From assembly GCF_004331485.1 (NCBI RefSeq), contig NZ_SJKD01000003.1, forward strand, positions 372,001-436,000: a stretch of 64,000 bases of DNA. Direction: 5' to 3'. This document shows, piece by piece, positions 38,935 to 48,485 of the stretch (its first letter is position 1; every line of letters begins with the position of its first letter). This stretch comes from Kribbella capetownensis (GTDB lineage: Bacteria; Actinomycetota; Actinomycetes; Propionibacteriales; Kribbellaceae). Under the pieces are notes generated by a model, which had not been told where the DNA came from, ran no database searches, and was given only the letters and a program-made list of their open reading frames with translations. A program made the translations under genes and the position numbers.

Positions 38935-40536
38935 ATGAAGGCCACCGGAATCGAGCAAGCGCGCTTTGAGCCGACTGTCCTCAGTGCGGTACGCCGCTAC
39001 TGGGTGATGGTCACGGTCATCGCGGTGCTGACGGCGGTGGCGGCGGTGGGGTACTCGATGACGCAAGCCGAGATCTACCGCGCGTACGCCACGGTCACGG
39101 TGCCGCAGAGCACCCTCGCCGAGGGTGAGGCCCGCACGCAGTACTTCGACAGTCAGGTCCTGCTGCTGCAGTCCCAGGAGGTCGCCGACCGCGCGGTCCG
39201 CTTCGCCAACGCGGAGCTGAACGAGAACCTGCTGACCCGGCGCGACTTCACGGGCGAGAACAGCTCGTTGGAGATCACGCCGCCGGAGCAGGCCACGCCC
39301 GGCGGCTTCGGTTCCAGCATCGTCGCCCTGACCTTCACCTGGCCGAGCAGCAAGGTCGCCCAGGCCGGTGTCAACGCAGTACTCCGAGCCTTCGACGACG
39401 CCCGGTCCGCCGCCATCGCGGCTCAAGGTGCGGCCGATGTCGCAGCTGTCCAGCGAGCCATCGACGACGCCCGGACCCGAGGCCAGCGCAATGACCTGCA
39501 GAACCAGCGAACCCAGACACTGGTCGACCTGCAGCTGGCCCTGGCCACCCACCCGACCGTCACCTGGGCCGCCGAACCGCAGCTGCCGATCAACGGCAAC
39601 GCGAAGCGTTCCGGTGCGATCGGGCTGATCGCCGGCCTCGCCCTCGGTGCCGTGCTGGCCTATCTGCGGGCCGGCCGCCGGCGGTGTCTCGACGACCGCC
39701 TCGATCCGGTTGCCATCTACGACGCGCCCCTCCTCGGTGACATCCCCCCGACCGCCCGGACCCGGATCCGGTCGACCTTGTCGGCGACCGCCCATCCGCT
39801 GCCGATGGCCGCCGATCCGCAGTCCGCGGCAGCCGAGGCGTTCCGCTTCACCGCGGGGTCGGTCGAGCGCCTGCGCTCTGCCCAGGACCACCGGATGGCC
39901 GTCGTCTTCGTCTCGGCCGAGAGCGGATCCGAGCGCAGTACGGTCGTCGCCAACGTCGCGCTGGCGGTCGCCGAAAGCGGGACGCCAGTACTGGCGGTGG
40001 ACGCCGATGCGGGCGCGAGCGCCCTGACTGGTCTGCTTCTCCCTGGCAGCCCGCAGTCCGACGGCTTCGAGCAGGTCGTCGCCGGGTGCTGTCCGGTGTC
40101 GGACTGCATCGAGCCGAGCCCACTCAACGCGGACGTCACCGTCCTCCGGGCCGGCCCCGCCCGAGTGCGGCGGACCAGCGGCACGGCGTACGCCGAAGCG
40201 GTGGGGAAGCTGATCGCCGAGGCCAAGGAGTCGTTCGAACTCGTCCTGATCGACAGCCCCGCGGTGCTGACAGCGGCGAACGCCGTCGAGCTGGTGCAGG
40301 ACTCCGATGCGACCGTCGTCGTCCTCGGCCCCGGCGAACCGGTGCGGGACCACGTCACCGTGGTCGAGCGGCTCGAGCACGTCGAGCCCAGTGTCGCCGG
40401 CTACATCTACCGGCGGACCGGTCCTGGGCCGAAGTTCGTTCGCCGGCTGCGGGAACGGATCGGACCTGAGCCCTTGCAGCCGGTCGAACTGCTGGCATTC
40501 CGGCCTGCCAGAGGCCCCCGCCAACCGCAGGACTGA
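38935..40536 (+). CDS. Wzz-type chain-length protein fused to a degenerate BY-kinase-like domain
   Basis: 533 residues, ATG 38935 with GAGGTGAGG upstream. Membrane helices at about 22-42 and 227-245 flank an extracytoplasmic Wzz-type region. A cytoplasmic CapB/CpsD-like ATPase domain follows: Walker A region SAESGSERST (327-336) with Arg334 where the catalytic Lys would be, Walker A' VLAVDADAG, Walker B FELVLIDSPAV. No C-terminal tyrosine cluster is seen. It probably controls polymer length, while kinase activity is doubtful. First of three overlapping or near-abutting genes. Confidence 0.83.
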   Translation: MKATGIEQARFEPTVLSAVRRYWVMVTVIAVLTAVAAVGYSMTQAEIYRAYATVTVPQSTLAEGEARTQYFDSQVLLLQSQEVADRAVRFANAELNENLLTRRDFTGENSSLEITPPEQATPGGFGSSIVALTFTWPSSKVAQAGVNAVLRAFDDARSAAIAAQGAADVAAVQRAIDDARTRGQRNDLQNQRTQTLVDLQLALATHPTVTWAAEPQLPINGNAKRSGAIGLIAGLALGAVLAYLRAGRRRCLDDRLDPVAIYDAPLLGDIPPTARTRIRSTLSATAHPLPMAADPQSAAAEAFRFTAGSVERLRSAQDHRMAVVFVSAESGSERSTVVANVALAVAESGTPVLAVDADAGASALTGLLLPGSPQSDGFEQVVAGCCPVSDCIEPSPLNADVTVLRAGPARVRRTSGTAYAEAVGKLIAEAKESFELVLIDSPAVLTAANAVELVQDSDATVVVLGPGEPVRDHVTVVERLEHVEPSVAGYIYRRTGPGPKFVRRLRERIGPEPLQPVELLAFRPARGPRQPQD

Positions 40537-40542
40537 TGCGGG

Positions 40543-41925
40543 ATGTCGTCGCCCGCGGGTGCTCCGCGCGAGGTCAGCGGTGCCCTGGTCGCGCCGCCAC
40601 CGCAAGCATCGGGACGTCTCTGGGTCCTGTACGGGCGGTTGCTCGGGCCTCTCCTGGCCGGCTACCTGCTGCTCGACCGGGCCTTCGCCTACCTCCATCT
40701 GCCCGGCAGTCCGTTGTTCGTCGGCGAGATGGTGCTGGGAGTCGGCGCTGCTGCCGCCATTGTGTCCACCCACTACCTCAAGGTGCCGATCAGGGACGAG
40801 TCCATCCTCACGCTGCTCGTGGCGTTCGCCGCCTGGGGACTGATCCGGACGGTGCCCGGCGTCGCGACGTACCACCTGGACGCCGTGCGGGATGCCGCGC
40901 TCTGGTTCTACTGCTTGTTCGCATTCTTCGTCATCGCCGCGCTGGCCAGATCCCCGGAGCTCCTCGACCGGTGGATCAACGGGTTGAGTCGGTTGGCTCC
41001 GTGGCTGCTGCTCTGGCTGCCGTTCGCGGTTGTGCTCTATCCACTCGGGGACAATGCCCCGACGGTCCCGTTCACGACCGTGTCGGTGCTGTCGCACAAG
41101 GCCGGAAGCTCGGCCATCGCCGCGCTGCTCGTGCTCGGGTGCATGTGGCTTCTGCCGGGGACGCGCAGCGCGCGCAGCCGCACGGGCTGGAGTCTGATGG
41201 CGCTCGTCGTGGTCGCGCTCGCCGCCACACAGAATCGGGGCGGCCTGCTCGGTGTGATGGCCGGTGGGGCCGTCGGGCTGGCGTTCCTCCGCAACCGCGC
41301 CGGGCTCGCTGCCCGCGTCGTACTCGTGATGGCTGTCGGCCTGGGACTCGCGTCACTGCTGTCGCTGAAGGTGCCGCTCGGCGGACTGCAGGGGCGAGAG
41401 TTCTCGGCCACGCAGCTGATCTCCAACGTCGCGAGCCTCAGCGGCAAGGAGACACCCGGCAACCTGGGTGGAACGGTCGAGGGGCGTGAGCAACTCTGGT
41501 CGCGGATCCTCGCGAAACAGGTGGCGGACGGCCATCTCATCGACGGGTCCGGCTTCGGCCAGAACCTGGCCAGCGAGGTCGGCATCCTCGACGCGGGCAA
41601 GGACTCGCTGCGGAGCCCGCACAACTCACACCTGCACATCATGGCCAGGATGGGTGTGGTCGGCATCTCGTGGTGGATCGCCTTGTGGGTGGGATGGTTC
41701 TGGCGCATGATCGGCGGCTGCCGGCGGTTGGCCCGCGAAGGGCTGCACACCAGACGTCAGGTGGGCGTGCTCTCGCTGATGGTGACGACTGCTGTGCTCG
41801 TGTCCTGCTTCTTCGATCCGCAGTTGGAGGGTCCGCAGGTCGCGGCATTGCTGTGGACCGCGTTCGGCATCGGGGTGGCGGTGACCACGGTCCGGCCCTG
41901 GTTCCGTGGCGGGATGGGACCGTGA
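40543..41925 (+). CDS. O-antigen ligase/polymerase-like membrane protein
   Basis: 460 residues with about 11-12 hydrophobic segments. The Wzy/WaaL pattern is a large loop with TVEGREQLWSRILAKQV and the conserved His loop RSPHNSHLHIMARMG before the last helices. Probably polymerises or transfers a polysaccharide at the outer face of the membrane. It starts 6 bp after the Wzz-like gene, and its stop overlaps the GTG of the beta-helix gene. Confidence 0.8.
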   Translation: MSSPAGAPREVSGALVAPPPQASGRLWVLYGRLLGPLLAGYLLLDRAFAYLHLPGSPLFVGEMVLGVGAAAAIVSTHYLKVPIRDESILTLLVAFAAWGLIRTVPGVATYHLDAVRDAALWFYCLFAFFVIAALARSPELLDRWINGLSRLAPWLLLWLPFAVVLYPLGDNAPTVPFTTVSVLSHKAGSSAIAALLVLGCMWLLPGTRSARSRTGWSLMALVVVALAATQNRGGLLGVMAGGAVGLAFLRNRAGLAARVVLVMAVGLGLASLLSLKVPLGGLQGREFSATQLISNVASLSGKETPGNLGGTVEGREQLWSRILAKQVADGHLIDGSGFGQNLASEVGILDAGKDSLRSPHNSHLHIMARMGVVGISWWIALWVGWFWRMIGGCRRLAREGLHTRRQVGVLSLMVTTAVLVSCFFDPQLEGPQVAALLWTAFGIGVAVTTVRPWFRGGMGP

Positions 41926-43442
41926 GACGCAGGACGCCTTGGATCGTGGCGATCTGCCTGCTGGCGGCATTGCCGGTTTCCTGCGACGGCGAGTCGATCG
42001 ACGCCGCTCTGCCTGGCCGCGCGGGACTCATCGCGCCGGTCGGTCCGGTTGCGAGGGGCTGCGCCGGCGTCTCGGTGCATCCATCCGAGGACGTCCAGTC
42101 GGTCATCGACGCGCATGCGGCCGGTACGACGTACTGCCTCTCCCCTGGCGTCTACCGGCTGGAGCAACCGCTGGAGCCGAAGCGGGGTGACGCGCTCATC
42201 GGCCGTCAGGGGGCAGTGGTCAGCGGGTCGAAGGTGCTGACCGGCTGGCGGCGGAACGGCGGGGTCTGGTCGACCACGGGCTTCCTGCCCGCGAAACCGG
42301 GCAACCACGGCGAGTGCCTGGACTCCGTGCCGACCTGTGCGTACACCGAAGACGTGTTCGTCGACAAGCGGCGGCTACGTCGGGTCGGGTCCAAGTCGGC
42401 CGTGACCGTCGGCACGGTCCATGCCGACTACGGCACGAACACGATCACCATCGGCGACGATCCGCGACTCCACCTGGTCGAGCAGGCGGTCGCACCCAGC
42501 CTGATCAGAGCCACGGTCGACAAGGTGGTCGTCGCCAATCTCGTGCTCGAGCAGGCCGCCAACGAGGCCCAGGTCGCCGCCGTCGAGGCCCGCCGGACGA
42601 CGCCGTACGGGATGGGGTCCGACTGGCGGATCTCGCACAACGAGGTGCGTCTCAACCACGGGGTCGGCCTGGGCCTGGCCGACGGTGCCGTTGTCACCGC
42701 GAACCTCGTGCACCACCAGGGCCAGCTCGGTTTCGGTGCCTGGGGCAACGGATCGGTGGTCAGCGGCAACGAGATCTCGTTCAACGGTATGGCCGGCTAC
42801 TCGCCGGACTGGGAGGCGGGCGGGAGCAAGAGCTGGCACACCGACCGGCACACGGTCAGGCACAACTACGTGCACGACAACCACGGACCGGGGCTGTGGA
42901 CCGACGGCGGCAACATGCGCACCGACTACTCGTTCAACAAGATCACCGGGAACTGGGGAGCCGGCATCCAGCACGAGATGAGCTATGACGCGACCATCAA
43001 GGAGAACGAGATCACCGGCAACGGCCGGCGGCACAAAGGCTGGGCCTGGGAGGCCGGCATCCAGATCCAGTCGTCGGGCGGGACGGGGCTGATCGAGGTC
43101 GCCGGCAACACCCTCGGTGACAACGCCAACGGCATCGCCCTGATCGAGAGCGGCGGCCGTCTGGACGAACAGCCGGCTCCGTACGGACCGCACGTCGTCC
43201 GGAACGTCTGGGTTCACGACAACCGCGTCAGACTGTCCGCCGGTCAGACCACCGGTGCGGTCCAGGACATCGGAGACACGACCGTGTACACCGGTGCCGG
43301 CAACCGCTTCGAGAACAACACGTACGTCGTGTCGTCGCTGAACGGACGGTACTTCTCCTGGAACGACACCGACCTGACCTGGACCGAGTGGCTCGTGGCG
43401 GGCAACGACAACGGCGGACGGGCCGAACGCACCGGCCGCTGA
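41922..43442 (+). CDS. Exported right-handed parallel beta-helix protein
   Basis: 506 residues from GTG 41922, overlapping the upstream stop (GTGA). Signal peptide IVAICLLAALPVSC; the Cys could be lipidated, but the lipobox has Pro at -3, so this is weak. The body is a pectate-lyase-type parallel beta-helix (PbH1 repeats) with recurrent N-x-I/V and GN-x-I turns, for example NLVHHQGQLGFGAWGNGSVV, SFNKITGNWGAGIQHE and ITGNGRRHKGW. Probably binds, cleaves or epimerises the polymer made by its neighbours. Function inferred from fold and context. Confidence 0.8.
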   Translation: MRRRTPWIVAICLLAALPVSCDGESIDAALPGRAGLIAPVGPVARGCAGVSVHPSEDVQSVIDAHAAGTTYCLSPGVYRLEQPLEPKRGDALIGRQGAVVSGSKVLTGWRRNGGVWSTTGFLPAKPGNHGECLDSVPTCAYTEDVFVDKRRLRRVGSKSAVTVGTVHADYGTNTITIGDDPRLHLVEQAVAPSLIRATVDKVVVANLVLEQAANEAQVAAVEARRTTPYGMGSDWRISHNEVRLNHGVGLGLADGAVVTANLVHHQGQLGFGAWGNGSVVSGNEISFNGMAGYSPDWEAGGSKSWHTDRHTVRHNYVHDNHGPGLWTDGGNMRTDYSFNKITGNWGAGIQHEMSYDATIKENEITGNGRRHKGWAWEAGIQIQSSGGTGLIEVAGNTLGDNANGIALIESGGRLDEQPAPYGPHVVRNVWVHDNRVRLSAGQTTGAVQDIGDTTVYTGAGNRFENNTYVVSSLNGRYFSWNDTDLTWTEWLVAGNDNGGRAERTGR

Positions 43443-43467
43443 ACCCCGACCGGCCGCGGTGGGACGG

Positions 43468-43947
43468 TCAGGTGAGGTCGGCGTTGAGGCGGGCGAGGAG
43501 GCGGCCGAGGTCGGCCAGATCGGTGGGATTCCAGCGGTCCAGGATGGCTCTGAACTCGGTCTGGCGCTGGGCCCGCATGGCGTCGAAGCTGTCGGCGCCG
43601 GTGGCGGTCAGGCGGAGCAGACGGGCGCGGCCGTCGTCGGGATCGCCGACGCGTTCGATCAGGCCGAGGTTCTCCAGCTGGGTGATCCCCCGGCTGACGG
43701 TGGACTTGTCCAGGCCGAGCGCCTGGGCGACGTCGGACGCCCGTACGCCGGCGCGACCGCCGGACGTGCCGAGCTCGATCTGGGAGATCAGGGCGTAGCC
43801 GGCCGCGTCCATGTCCGGGTGCACCCGGCGCGCCAACCGCAGCGACGCCGACCGGGAGCGCCGGAACAGCGCCGACAACTCCTGCTCGATGTCCGCGAGC
43901 ATCCGCTCGCTCCGCTCGGTCCGCGGCGACTGAACGATCTCGTTCAC
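43468..43947 (-). CDS. MarR-family regulator at the end of the hisA-hisF operon
   Basis: 159 residues from GTG 43947, overlapping the hisF stop (GTGA). MarR fold: [46 protein letters not shown], then wing [16 protein letters not shown]. It is translationally coupled to hisF, so it is expressed with the whole operon. Its target cannot be seen here. It is convergent with the beta-helix gene with 25 bp between stops. Confidence 0.87.
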   Translation of the reverse strand: MNEIVQSPRTERSERMLADIEQELSALFRRSRSASLRLARRVHPDMDAAGYALISQIELGTSGGRAGVRASDVAQALGLDKSTVSRGITQLENLGLIERVGDPDDGRARLLRLTATGADSFDAMRAQRQTEFRAILDRWNPTDLADLGRLLARLNADLT

Positions 43948-44705
43948 CGGACCACGATCCCGGCATCGCGCAGCGCCTTCTTGACGTCGGCGATCCGGAA
44001 GTCGCCGAAGTGGAACACGCTCGCGGCCAGTACGGCGTCCGCACCGGCCTCGACCGCGGGCGGGAAGTGCTCCGGCGCCCCGGCTCCCCCGCTGGCGATC
44101 AGCGGGATGTCGACCACCTCGCGGACCGCCCGGATCAGCTCCAGGTCGAAGCCCTGTTTGGTGCCGTCGGCATCCATCGAGTTCAGCAGGATCTCTCCCG
44201 CACCCAGTTCGGCGCCGCGCTTGGCCCACTCGATCGCGTCCAGACCGGCCGACTTGCGGCCACCGTGCGTGGTCACCTCGAACCCGCTCGGCTGGTCCGC
44301 GGCCCGCCGTACGTCGAGTGACAGCACCAGCACCTGGTTGCCGAAGCGGTGGGCGATCTCGCGGATCACGTCCGGCCGGGCGATCGCGCCGGTGTTGATG
44401 CCGACCTTGTCGGCGCCGGCTCGCAGTAGCCGGTCCACGTCGGCCGCCTCGCGCACTCCGCCACCGACGGTGAGCGGGATGAACACCTGCTCGGCGGTCT
44501 GCCCGACCACGTCGTACGTCGTCTCCCGCGAGCCCGAGGACGCGGTGATGTCGAGGAAGGTCAGCTCGTCGGCGCCCTCCCCGTCGTACACCTTGGCCAT
44601 CTCGACCGGGTCCCCGGCGTCGCGCAGGCCGGTGAAGTTGACCCCCTTCACCACCCGCCCGTCGTCCACGTCCAAACAGGGGATCACCCGCACGGCAAGA
44701 GTCAC
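43944..44705 (-). CDS. hisF: Imidazole glycerol phosphate synthase cyclase subunit
   Basis: Makes imidazole glycerol phosphate and AICAR with HisH. 253 residues from GTG 44705. TIM barrel with [19 protein letters not shown] (catalytic Asp11 equivalent), [29 protein letters not shown] (catalytic Asp130 region) and [13 protein letters not shown]. It lies four genes after hisA. No hisH or hisB is in the window. Confidence 0.97.
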   Translation of the reverse strand: MTLAVRVIPCLDVDDGRVVKGVNFTGLRDAGDPVEMAKVYDGEGADELTFLDITASSGSRETTYDVVGQTAEQVFIPLTVGGGVREAADVDRLLRAGADKVGINTGAIARPDVIREIAHRFGNQVLVLSLDVRRAADQPSGFEVTTHGGRKSAGLDAIEWAKRGAELGAGEILLNSMDADGTKQGFDLELIRAVREVVDIPLIASGGAGAPEHFPPAVEAGADAVLAASVFHFGDFRIADVKKALRDAGIVVR

Positions 44706-44733
44706 GCGGTCAGCGTACCGAGTCAGCCCCAAA

Positions 44734-45666
44734 CTACTTCCAGGCGCGGCGCTTGGAGCCGGCCGGCTTGATCGGGGCGGTGGACTCCCAGACCCGGCGC
44801 CAGCGGGCGGCGTCGGGGCCGGACTGGGATGGGGAAGCACCGGCCGCGACACGGCGGCGTGCCTCGTACCAGGTGGTCGACTCCTCGTCCAGGAGGGCCG
44901 AGACCGCCGCGGAGATCTTCGGTGCGAACTCGCGGGCGCTCTCCCCCTCCGCCGGGCTGAGCGGATCGCCGTACCGGACGGCGACCGAGGGACGGCCGGG
45001 CACCGGCCAGCCGCGGCCGCGCGGCATCGCGGCGAACGAGCCCTTGATACCGACCGGGATCACCGGAACGCCGTGCTCGACGGCCAGGTACGCCGCGCCC
45101 ATCCGGAACCGCTCCATCCAGCCGTCCGGCGACCGGGTGCCCTCCGGGAAGACGACCACGTTCCAGCCGTCCGCGAGCAGGTCGCCCGGGGTCGCGCTGA
45201 GCTTGCCGCCGCGGCGCTCGATCGGGAACGTGTTGAACACGATCGCCGACGCGGTCGCCCGCCACCAGGTGTCGAAGAAGTAGTCCGCCGCAGCGGCCAC
45301 CGCGGTCTTGCGGCGCATGCCGTCCGGCAGCGTGCACAGCAGCAACGGGGTGTCCAGGTGCGACGAGTGGTTCGCCACGATCAGGGCGGGACCGTTGAGC
45401 TTGAGCAGTGAGTCGAGCCCGCTCACCTGCGGGTTCACCTCGAACCGCAGTACCGAGTTGAGCGCGCCCTTCTGCAGCACCTCGCGGACCGCGATCGCGG
45501 CCGGCGTCCGGGCCCACTTGGTCGGGAAGACCGAGGTCTCCATCGGGATCACGTACGGCTCGGCCGACCGCGGTACCTGCGGCCGCCGGCCCCATCGCCA
45601 CCCGCGCGCGACCTGCTTCACGTCGCGCGCGGTGTCGCGGCTGAACTTCACCAGACTGGTGCCCAT
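44734..45666 (-). CDS. PlsC-type 1-acyl-glycerol-3-phosphate acyltransferase
   Basis: 310 residues. Acyltransferase motifs: NHSSHLD (H-x4-D catalytic), [20 protein letters not shown] and [11 protein letters not shown]. It is soluble or peripheral with a basic C-terminus. It starts at a TGATG overlap with the LarA-like gene and sits 28 bp before hisF. It could acylate a glycerol phosphate or another alcohol. The fatty acyl reductase in the same operon raises the chance of an unusual substrate. Confidence 0.87.
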   Translation of the reverse strand: MGTSLVKFSRDTARDVKQVARGWRWGRRPQVPRSAEPYVIPMETSVFPTKWARTPAAIAVREVLQKGALNSVLRFEVNPQVSGLDSLLKLNGPALIVANHSSHLDTPLLLCTLPDGMRRKTAVAAAADYFFDTWWRATASAIVFNTFPIERRGGKLSATPGDLLADGWNVVVFPEGTRSPDGWMERFRMGAAYLAVEHGVPVIPVGIKGSFAAMPRGRGWPVPGRPSVAVRYGDPLSPAEGESAREFAPKISAAVSALLDEESTTWYEARRRVAAGASPSQSGPDAARWRRVWESTAPIKPAGSKRRAWK

Positions 45667-47246
45667 CAGCGCACGTCCGCGAGCAGGTGCGGCGGGTTGT
45701 GCAGGTACGTGATCGAGGGCGACCGGCCGACCGAGTGGCTGACCATCTCCAGCGCGTCCTGCAGCGTCGAGGCGGACCGGAAGCCCATCCGCTCGACCGT
45801 CTTGCGGTTCGCGCCGACCCAGACGATGTCACCGCAGTGGTCCAGGGCGTGGGAGATCCAGTACCACATGTAGAACGGGTGCACGCCGTGGTACGCGTAC
45901 GACGTCCGGTACAGGTGGATGTACCACGGGTCCTCGGCGTACTGCTTCTCGAACTTCGCCTCGATCGTGGCCGGGTCGGTCGACTCCGACAGCACCTCTT
46001 CGAAGAAGTCGACGTACGACGGGTGGTGCAACTGGCTGAACTCGTAGTCGACCGGGTGGTACAGGATGACCGCGCCGTCCTTGCGGACGATCGGGTTGCC
46101 CCGGTAGGAGTTGAAGTAGTAGCCCAGCCCCATGCACGCGGCCAGGATCGGGTTCATCACCGAGTTCACGTTGTACGGGCCGATGAACGGCACGCCCATG
46201 ATCGCGACGTCGGACTGGCCCTGCACCTCGACCAGGTGCTGGCGATGCACGTTGTCCAGCGTCTTGTCGTGCACCGGCTCGATCTTGCCGGCGTGGATCC
46301 CGGTCAGGCCGTAGTTCGACCGGACGTCGGTGAAGATCTTGTGCCGCAGCTTGCCCGGCGCGGCCGCGAGCGCGCGCTTGGTGCCGAGCATCGAGGCCTG
46401 GTCCTTGATCGACCACTCCCACTCGCGCTTCTGCAGGAACTCCAGCGGACCGCCGAAGATGTCGTTGTTCAGCGACGTCTCGATCTGGAAGACCTTGACG
46501 TGCTGGGTCAGGATCTCGCCCATCCGCCAGGCCGAGTGGTGCATCTTCGAGGCCTTGTGGTCCATGAAGGACCGCGAGTGGATCATCGTGTGGCTGTTGT
46601 GGTGGTGCTTCAGCGACTTGTACGACGCCAGGCCGATCGACGTCGACTTGTGGCCGCCGTCCATCGCCACCAGGTTCACGTTCACGTAGACGAGCAGGTC
46701 GGACTCGGCCGCCCGCTTGGAGATCTCCACGTCCTCGCCGTGCTTGGTCTGCCCCAGGTGGGTCAGGTTCGCGGTGTCCTCGGCGTCGAAGTTGTAGAGC
46801 TTGCCGTCGGGGAAGAAGGACCGGAACACCCGCTCGCCGACGATGTCGCGCAGCTCGTTCGGGGTGAGCCGGCGGTGCAGCGCGTTCGCCGAGATCAGCT
46901 CGACGTCGTCCACTCCGGCGGCCGCGGCGAGCTCGAGGACCGCCTCGATGATGCGCTGCCGGATGTCCGGCTTCTTCATCGGCGGCAGCGGGATGGAGAT
47001 GTCGTCGAACGCGATCGTCAGGCGCATCCCGGCGAACAGCAGCTCGGGCAGCGGCTCGGACTCCAGCGGGTTGAGCAGCGCGTTCTGGATCGCCTCGTCC
47101 ACGTCCCGCACCGGTGGCAGCGCCTCCGGCGGGTACACCACCCGGGTCCCGAGCGGGAACCGCTCGAGCAGGAATCCCTCACCGTTGTGGACGAGCAGGG
47201 GCGGAGTCCGGTCGTCCACCTCAAGCACAAACCCTGGCCGAGACAT
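45666..47246 (-). CDS. LarA-like (DUF2088, lactate racemase domain) protein
   Basis: 526 residues. N-terminal LarA fold: IAFDDISIPLPPMKKPDIRQ (about 79-98), SANALHRRLTPNEL with His124 and MDGGHKST with Lys200, followed by a His-rich run at 213-219. These correspond to the His and Lys that hold the nickel-pincer cofactor in LarA. The His expected about ten residues before the Lys is not there (Val/Asn). No larB, larC or larE cofactor gene is in the window. It is an isomerase-type enzyme of unknown substrate. Confidence 0.8.
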   Translation of the reverse strand: MSRPGFVLEVDDRTPPLLVHNGEGFLLERFPLGTRVVYPPEALPPVRDVDEAIQNALLNPLESEPLPELLFAGMRLTIAFDDISIPLPPMKKPDIRQRIIEAVLELAAAAGVDDVELISANALHRRLTPNELRDIVGERVFRSFFPDGKLYNFDAEDTANLTHLGQTKHGEDVEISKRAAESDLLVYVNVNLVAMDGGHKSTSIGLASYKSLKHHHNSHTMIHSRSFMDHKASKMHHSAWRMGEILTQHVKVFQIETSLNNDIFGGPLEFLQKREWEWSIKDQASMLGTKRALAAAPGKLRHKIFTDVRSNYGLTGIHAGKIEPVHDKTLDNVHRQHLVEVQGQSDVAIMGVPFIGPYNVNSVMNPILAACMGLGYYFNSYRGNPIVRKDGAVILYHPVDYEFSQLHHPSYVDFFEEVLSESTDPATIEAKFEKQYAEDPWYIHLYRTSYAYHGVHPFYMWYWISHALDHCGDIVWVGANRKTVERMGFRSASTLQDALEMVSHSVGRSPSITYLHNPPHLLADVR

Positions 47247-47288
47247 GTCAGAACCTCTCTCGTACGTCGTGCAGCGCTGTCACGGCCC

Positions 47289-48485
47289 TCATGAGGCCCT
47301 CACATCGAAAGCAACCTTGACCGTGCCCAGTCGGCCGGCCGAATGCGCGTGGTCGATCGCCTCGCGCCAGCGGTACAGCGGGTACCGCGCGCCGACCACG
47401 CCGTCCAGCGGGGACTTGGCGGCCAGCTCCAGCGCGGTCTCGAAGGCAGGCTGGCCGTTCGGCTCCTCCCGCGCGGACGCGTAGGTCCCGGCCAGCTCCA
47501 GCTCGCGGAACCACACCGGCGACAGGTCCGCGCCGGTCGACGGCATGCCGGACAGGACGACCCGGCCGCCGGCCTTGGTCACCCGGAGCACGGTGTCGAT
47601 CGAGTCCTTGCTGCCGACCGCGTCCACAGCGATGTCGACACCGCCGAGCAGGAACTCCTTGGCCATCTCCGGCTTCAACCGGAACGCACCGGTCGAGCGT
47701 CGGACGCCGCGGAAGACCTCGTCGGGCGCGACCACGTCGCTGGCGCCGAACGCCCGGGCCAGCTCACGCTGCTTGGCGTGCTTGGCGACGACCGTGATCC
47801 GGCCGGCCTGGGTCAGCTCGCGGAGGGCGAGAGTGGCGAACAGGCCGACCGCACCTGCGCCACTCACCAAGACCGACTGGCCCGGCTCGACCTTGGACCT
47901 CAGGGCCGTGTGCACGGCGCAGGCGAGCGGCTCGACCAGCACTGCCCGCTCGTTGGTGAGTGTCTCAGGTACGGCGTACAGCTGGCTGCGGTGCGCGATC
48001 ATCACGTTGCCCCAGCCGCCGCCGGTGTCCTGGCAGAAGCCGGTCTGCAGACCGGGCGCCACGTGTCCGACGGTGATCCGGTCGCACTGGTTGGTGTTGC
48101 CGGAAGCGCAGCCCTGGCAGGGCTCGACACCGCGAGCCGCGCAGGTCAGGACGCTGTCCATCACCACCCGGGTGCCCTTCGGCAGGTCCTCACAGTCGTC
48201 GAGCAGCTCGCCGACGATCTCGTGACCGGGGACGAACGGCATCGACACCATGGCGGAGAAGTACAGCTTGGTGGATCCGGTCACCATGCCGAGGTCGGAG
48301 CCGCAGATGCCGGACAGGATCGGGCGGATCCGCGCCCAGCCCTCCCGGTCGGGCTTCGGCTCGTTGATGGTGACGAGACGCAGCGGCGCGGCCGGACCGG
48401 TCAGGATGCCGGGAATGCGGCCGCCGACCGCCTTGGCCGCCAGGTACTTGGCCGGCGACCGGTACATCTCGAGCGCGAGCATCAT
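47289..48485 (-). CDS. Zinc-dependent alcohol dehydrogenase
   Basis: 398 residues from ATG 48485 (TGATG overlap with the upstream reductase; GGAGGG ribosome site). Medium-chain dehydrogenase: catalytic zinc Cys in SGICGSDL, GHE in PFVPGHEIVGEL, structural zinc cysteines in CAARGVEPCQGCASGNTNQC and Rossmann SGAGAVGLFATLAL. Likely interconverts an alcohol and aldehyde. With the acyl reductase, a fatty alcohol or aldehyde is the natural guess. Confidence 0.9.
   Translation of the reverse strand: MMLALEMYRSPAKYLAAKAVGGRIPGILTGPAAPLRLVTINEPKPDREGWARIRPILSGICGSDLGMVTGSTKLYFSAMVSMPFVPGHEIVGELLDDCEDLPKGTRVVMDSVLTCAARGVEPCQGCASGNTNQCDRITVGHVAPGLQTGFCQDTGGGWGNVMIAHRSQLYAVPETLTNERAVLVEPLACAVHTALRSKVEPGQSVLVSGAGAVGLFATLALRELTQAGRITVVAKHAKQRELARAFGASDVVAPDEVFRGVRRSTGAFRLKPEMAKEFLLGGVDIAVDAVGSKDSIDTVLRVTKAGGRVVLSGMPSTGADLSPVWFRELELAGTYASAREEPNGQPAFETALELAAKSPLDGVVGARYPLYRWREAIDHAHSAGRLGTVKVAFDVRAS

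Noticed and set aside
38812..41097. A 761-residue open frame on the - strand
   Set aside because: Antisense of the Wzz-like and ligase-like genes, whose motifs and overlaps are clear.
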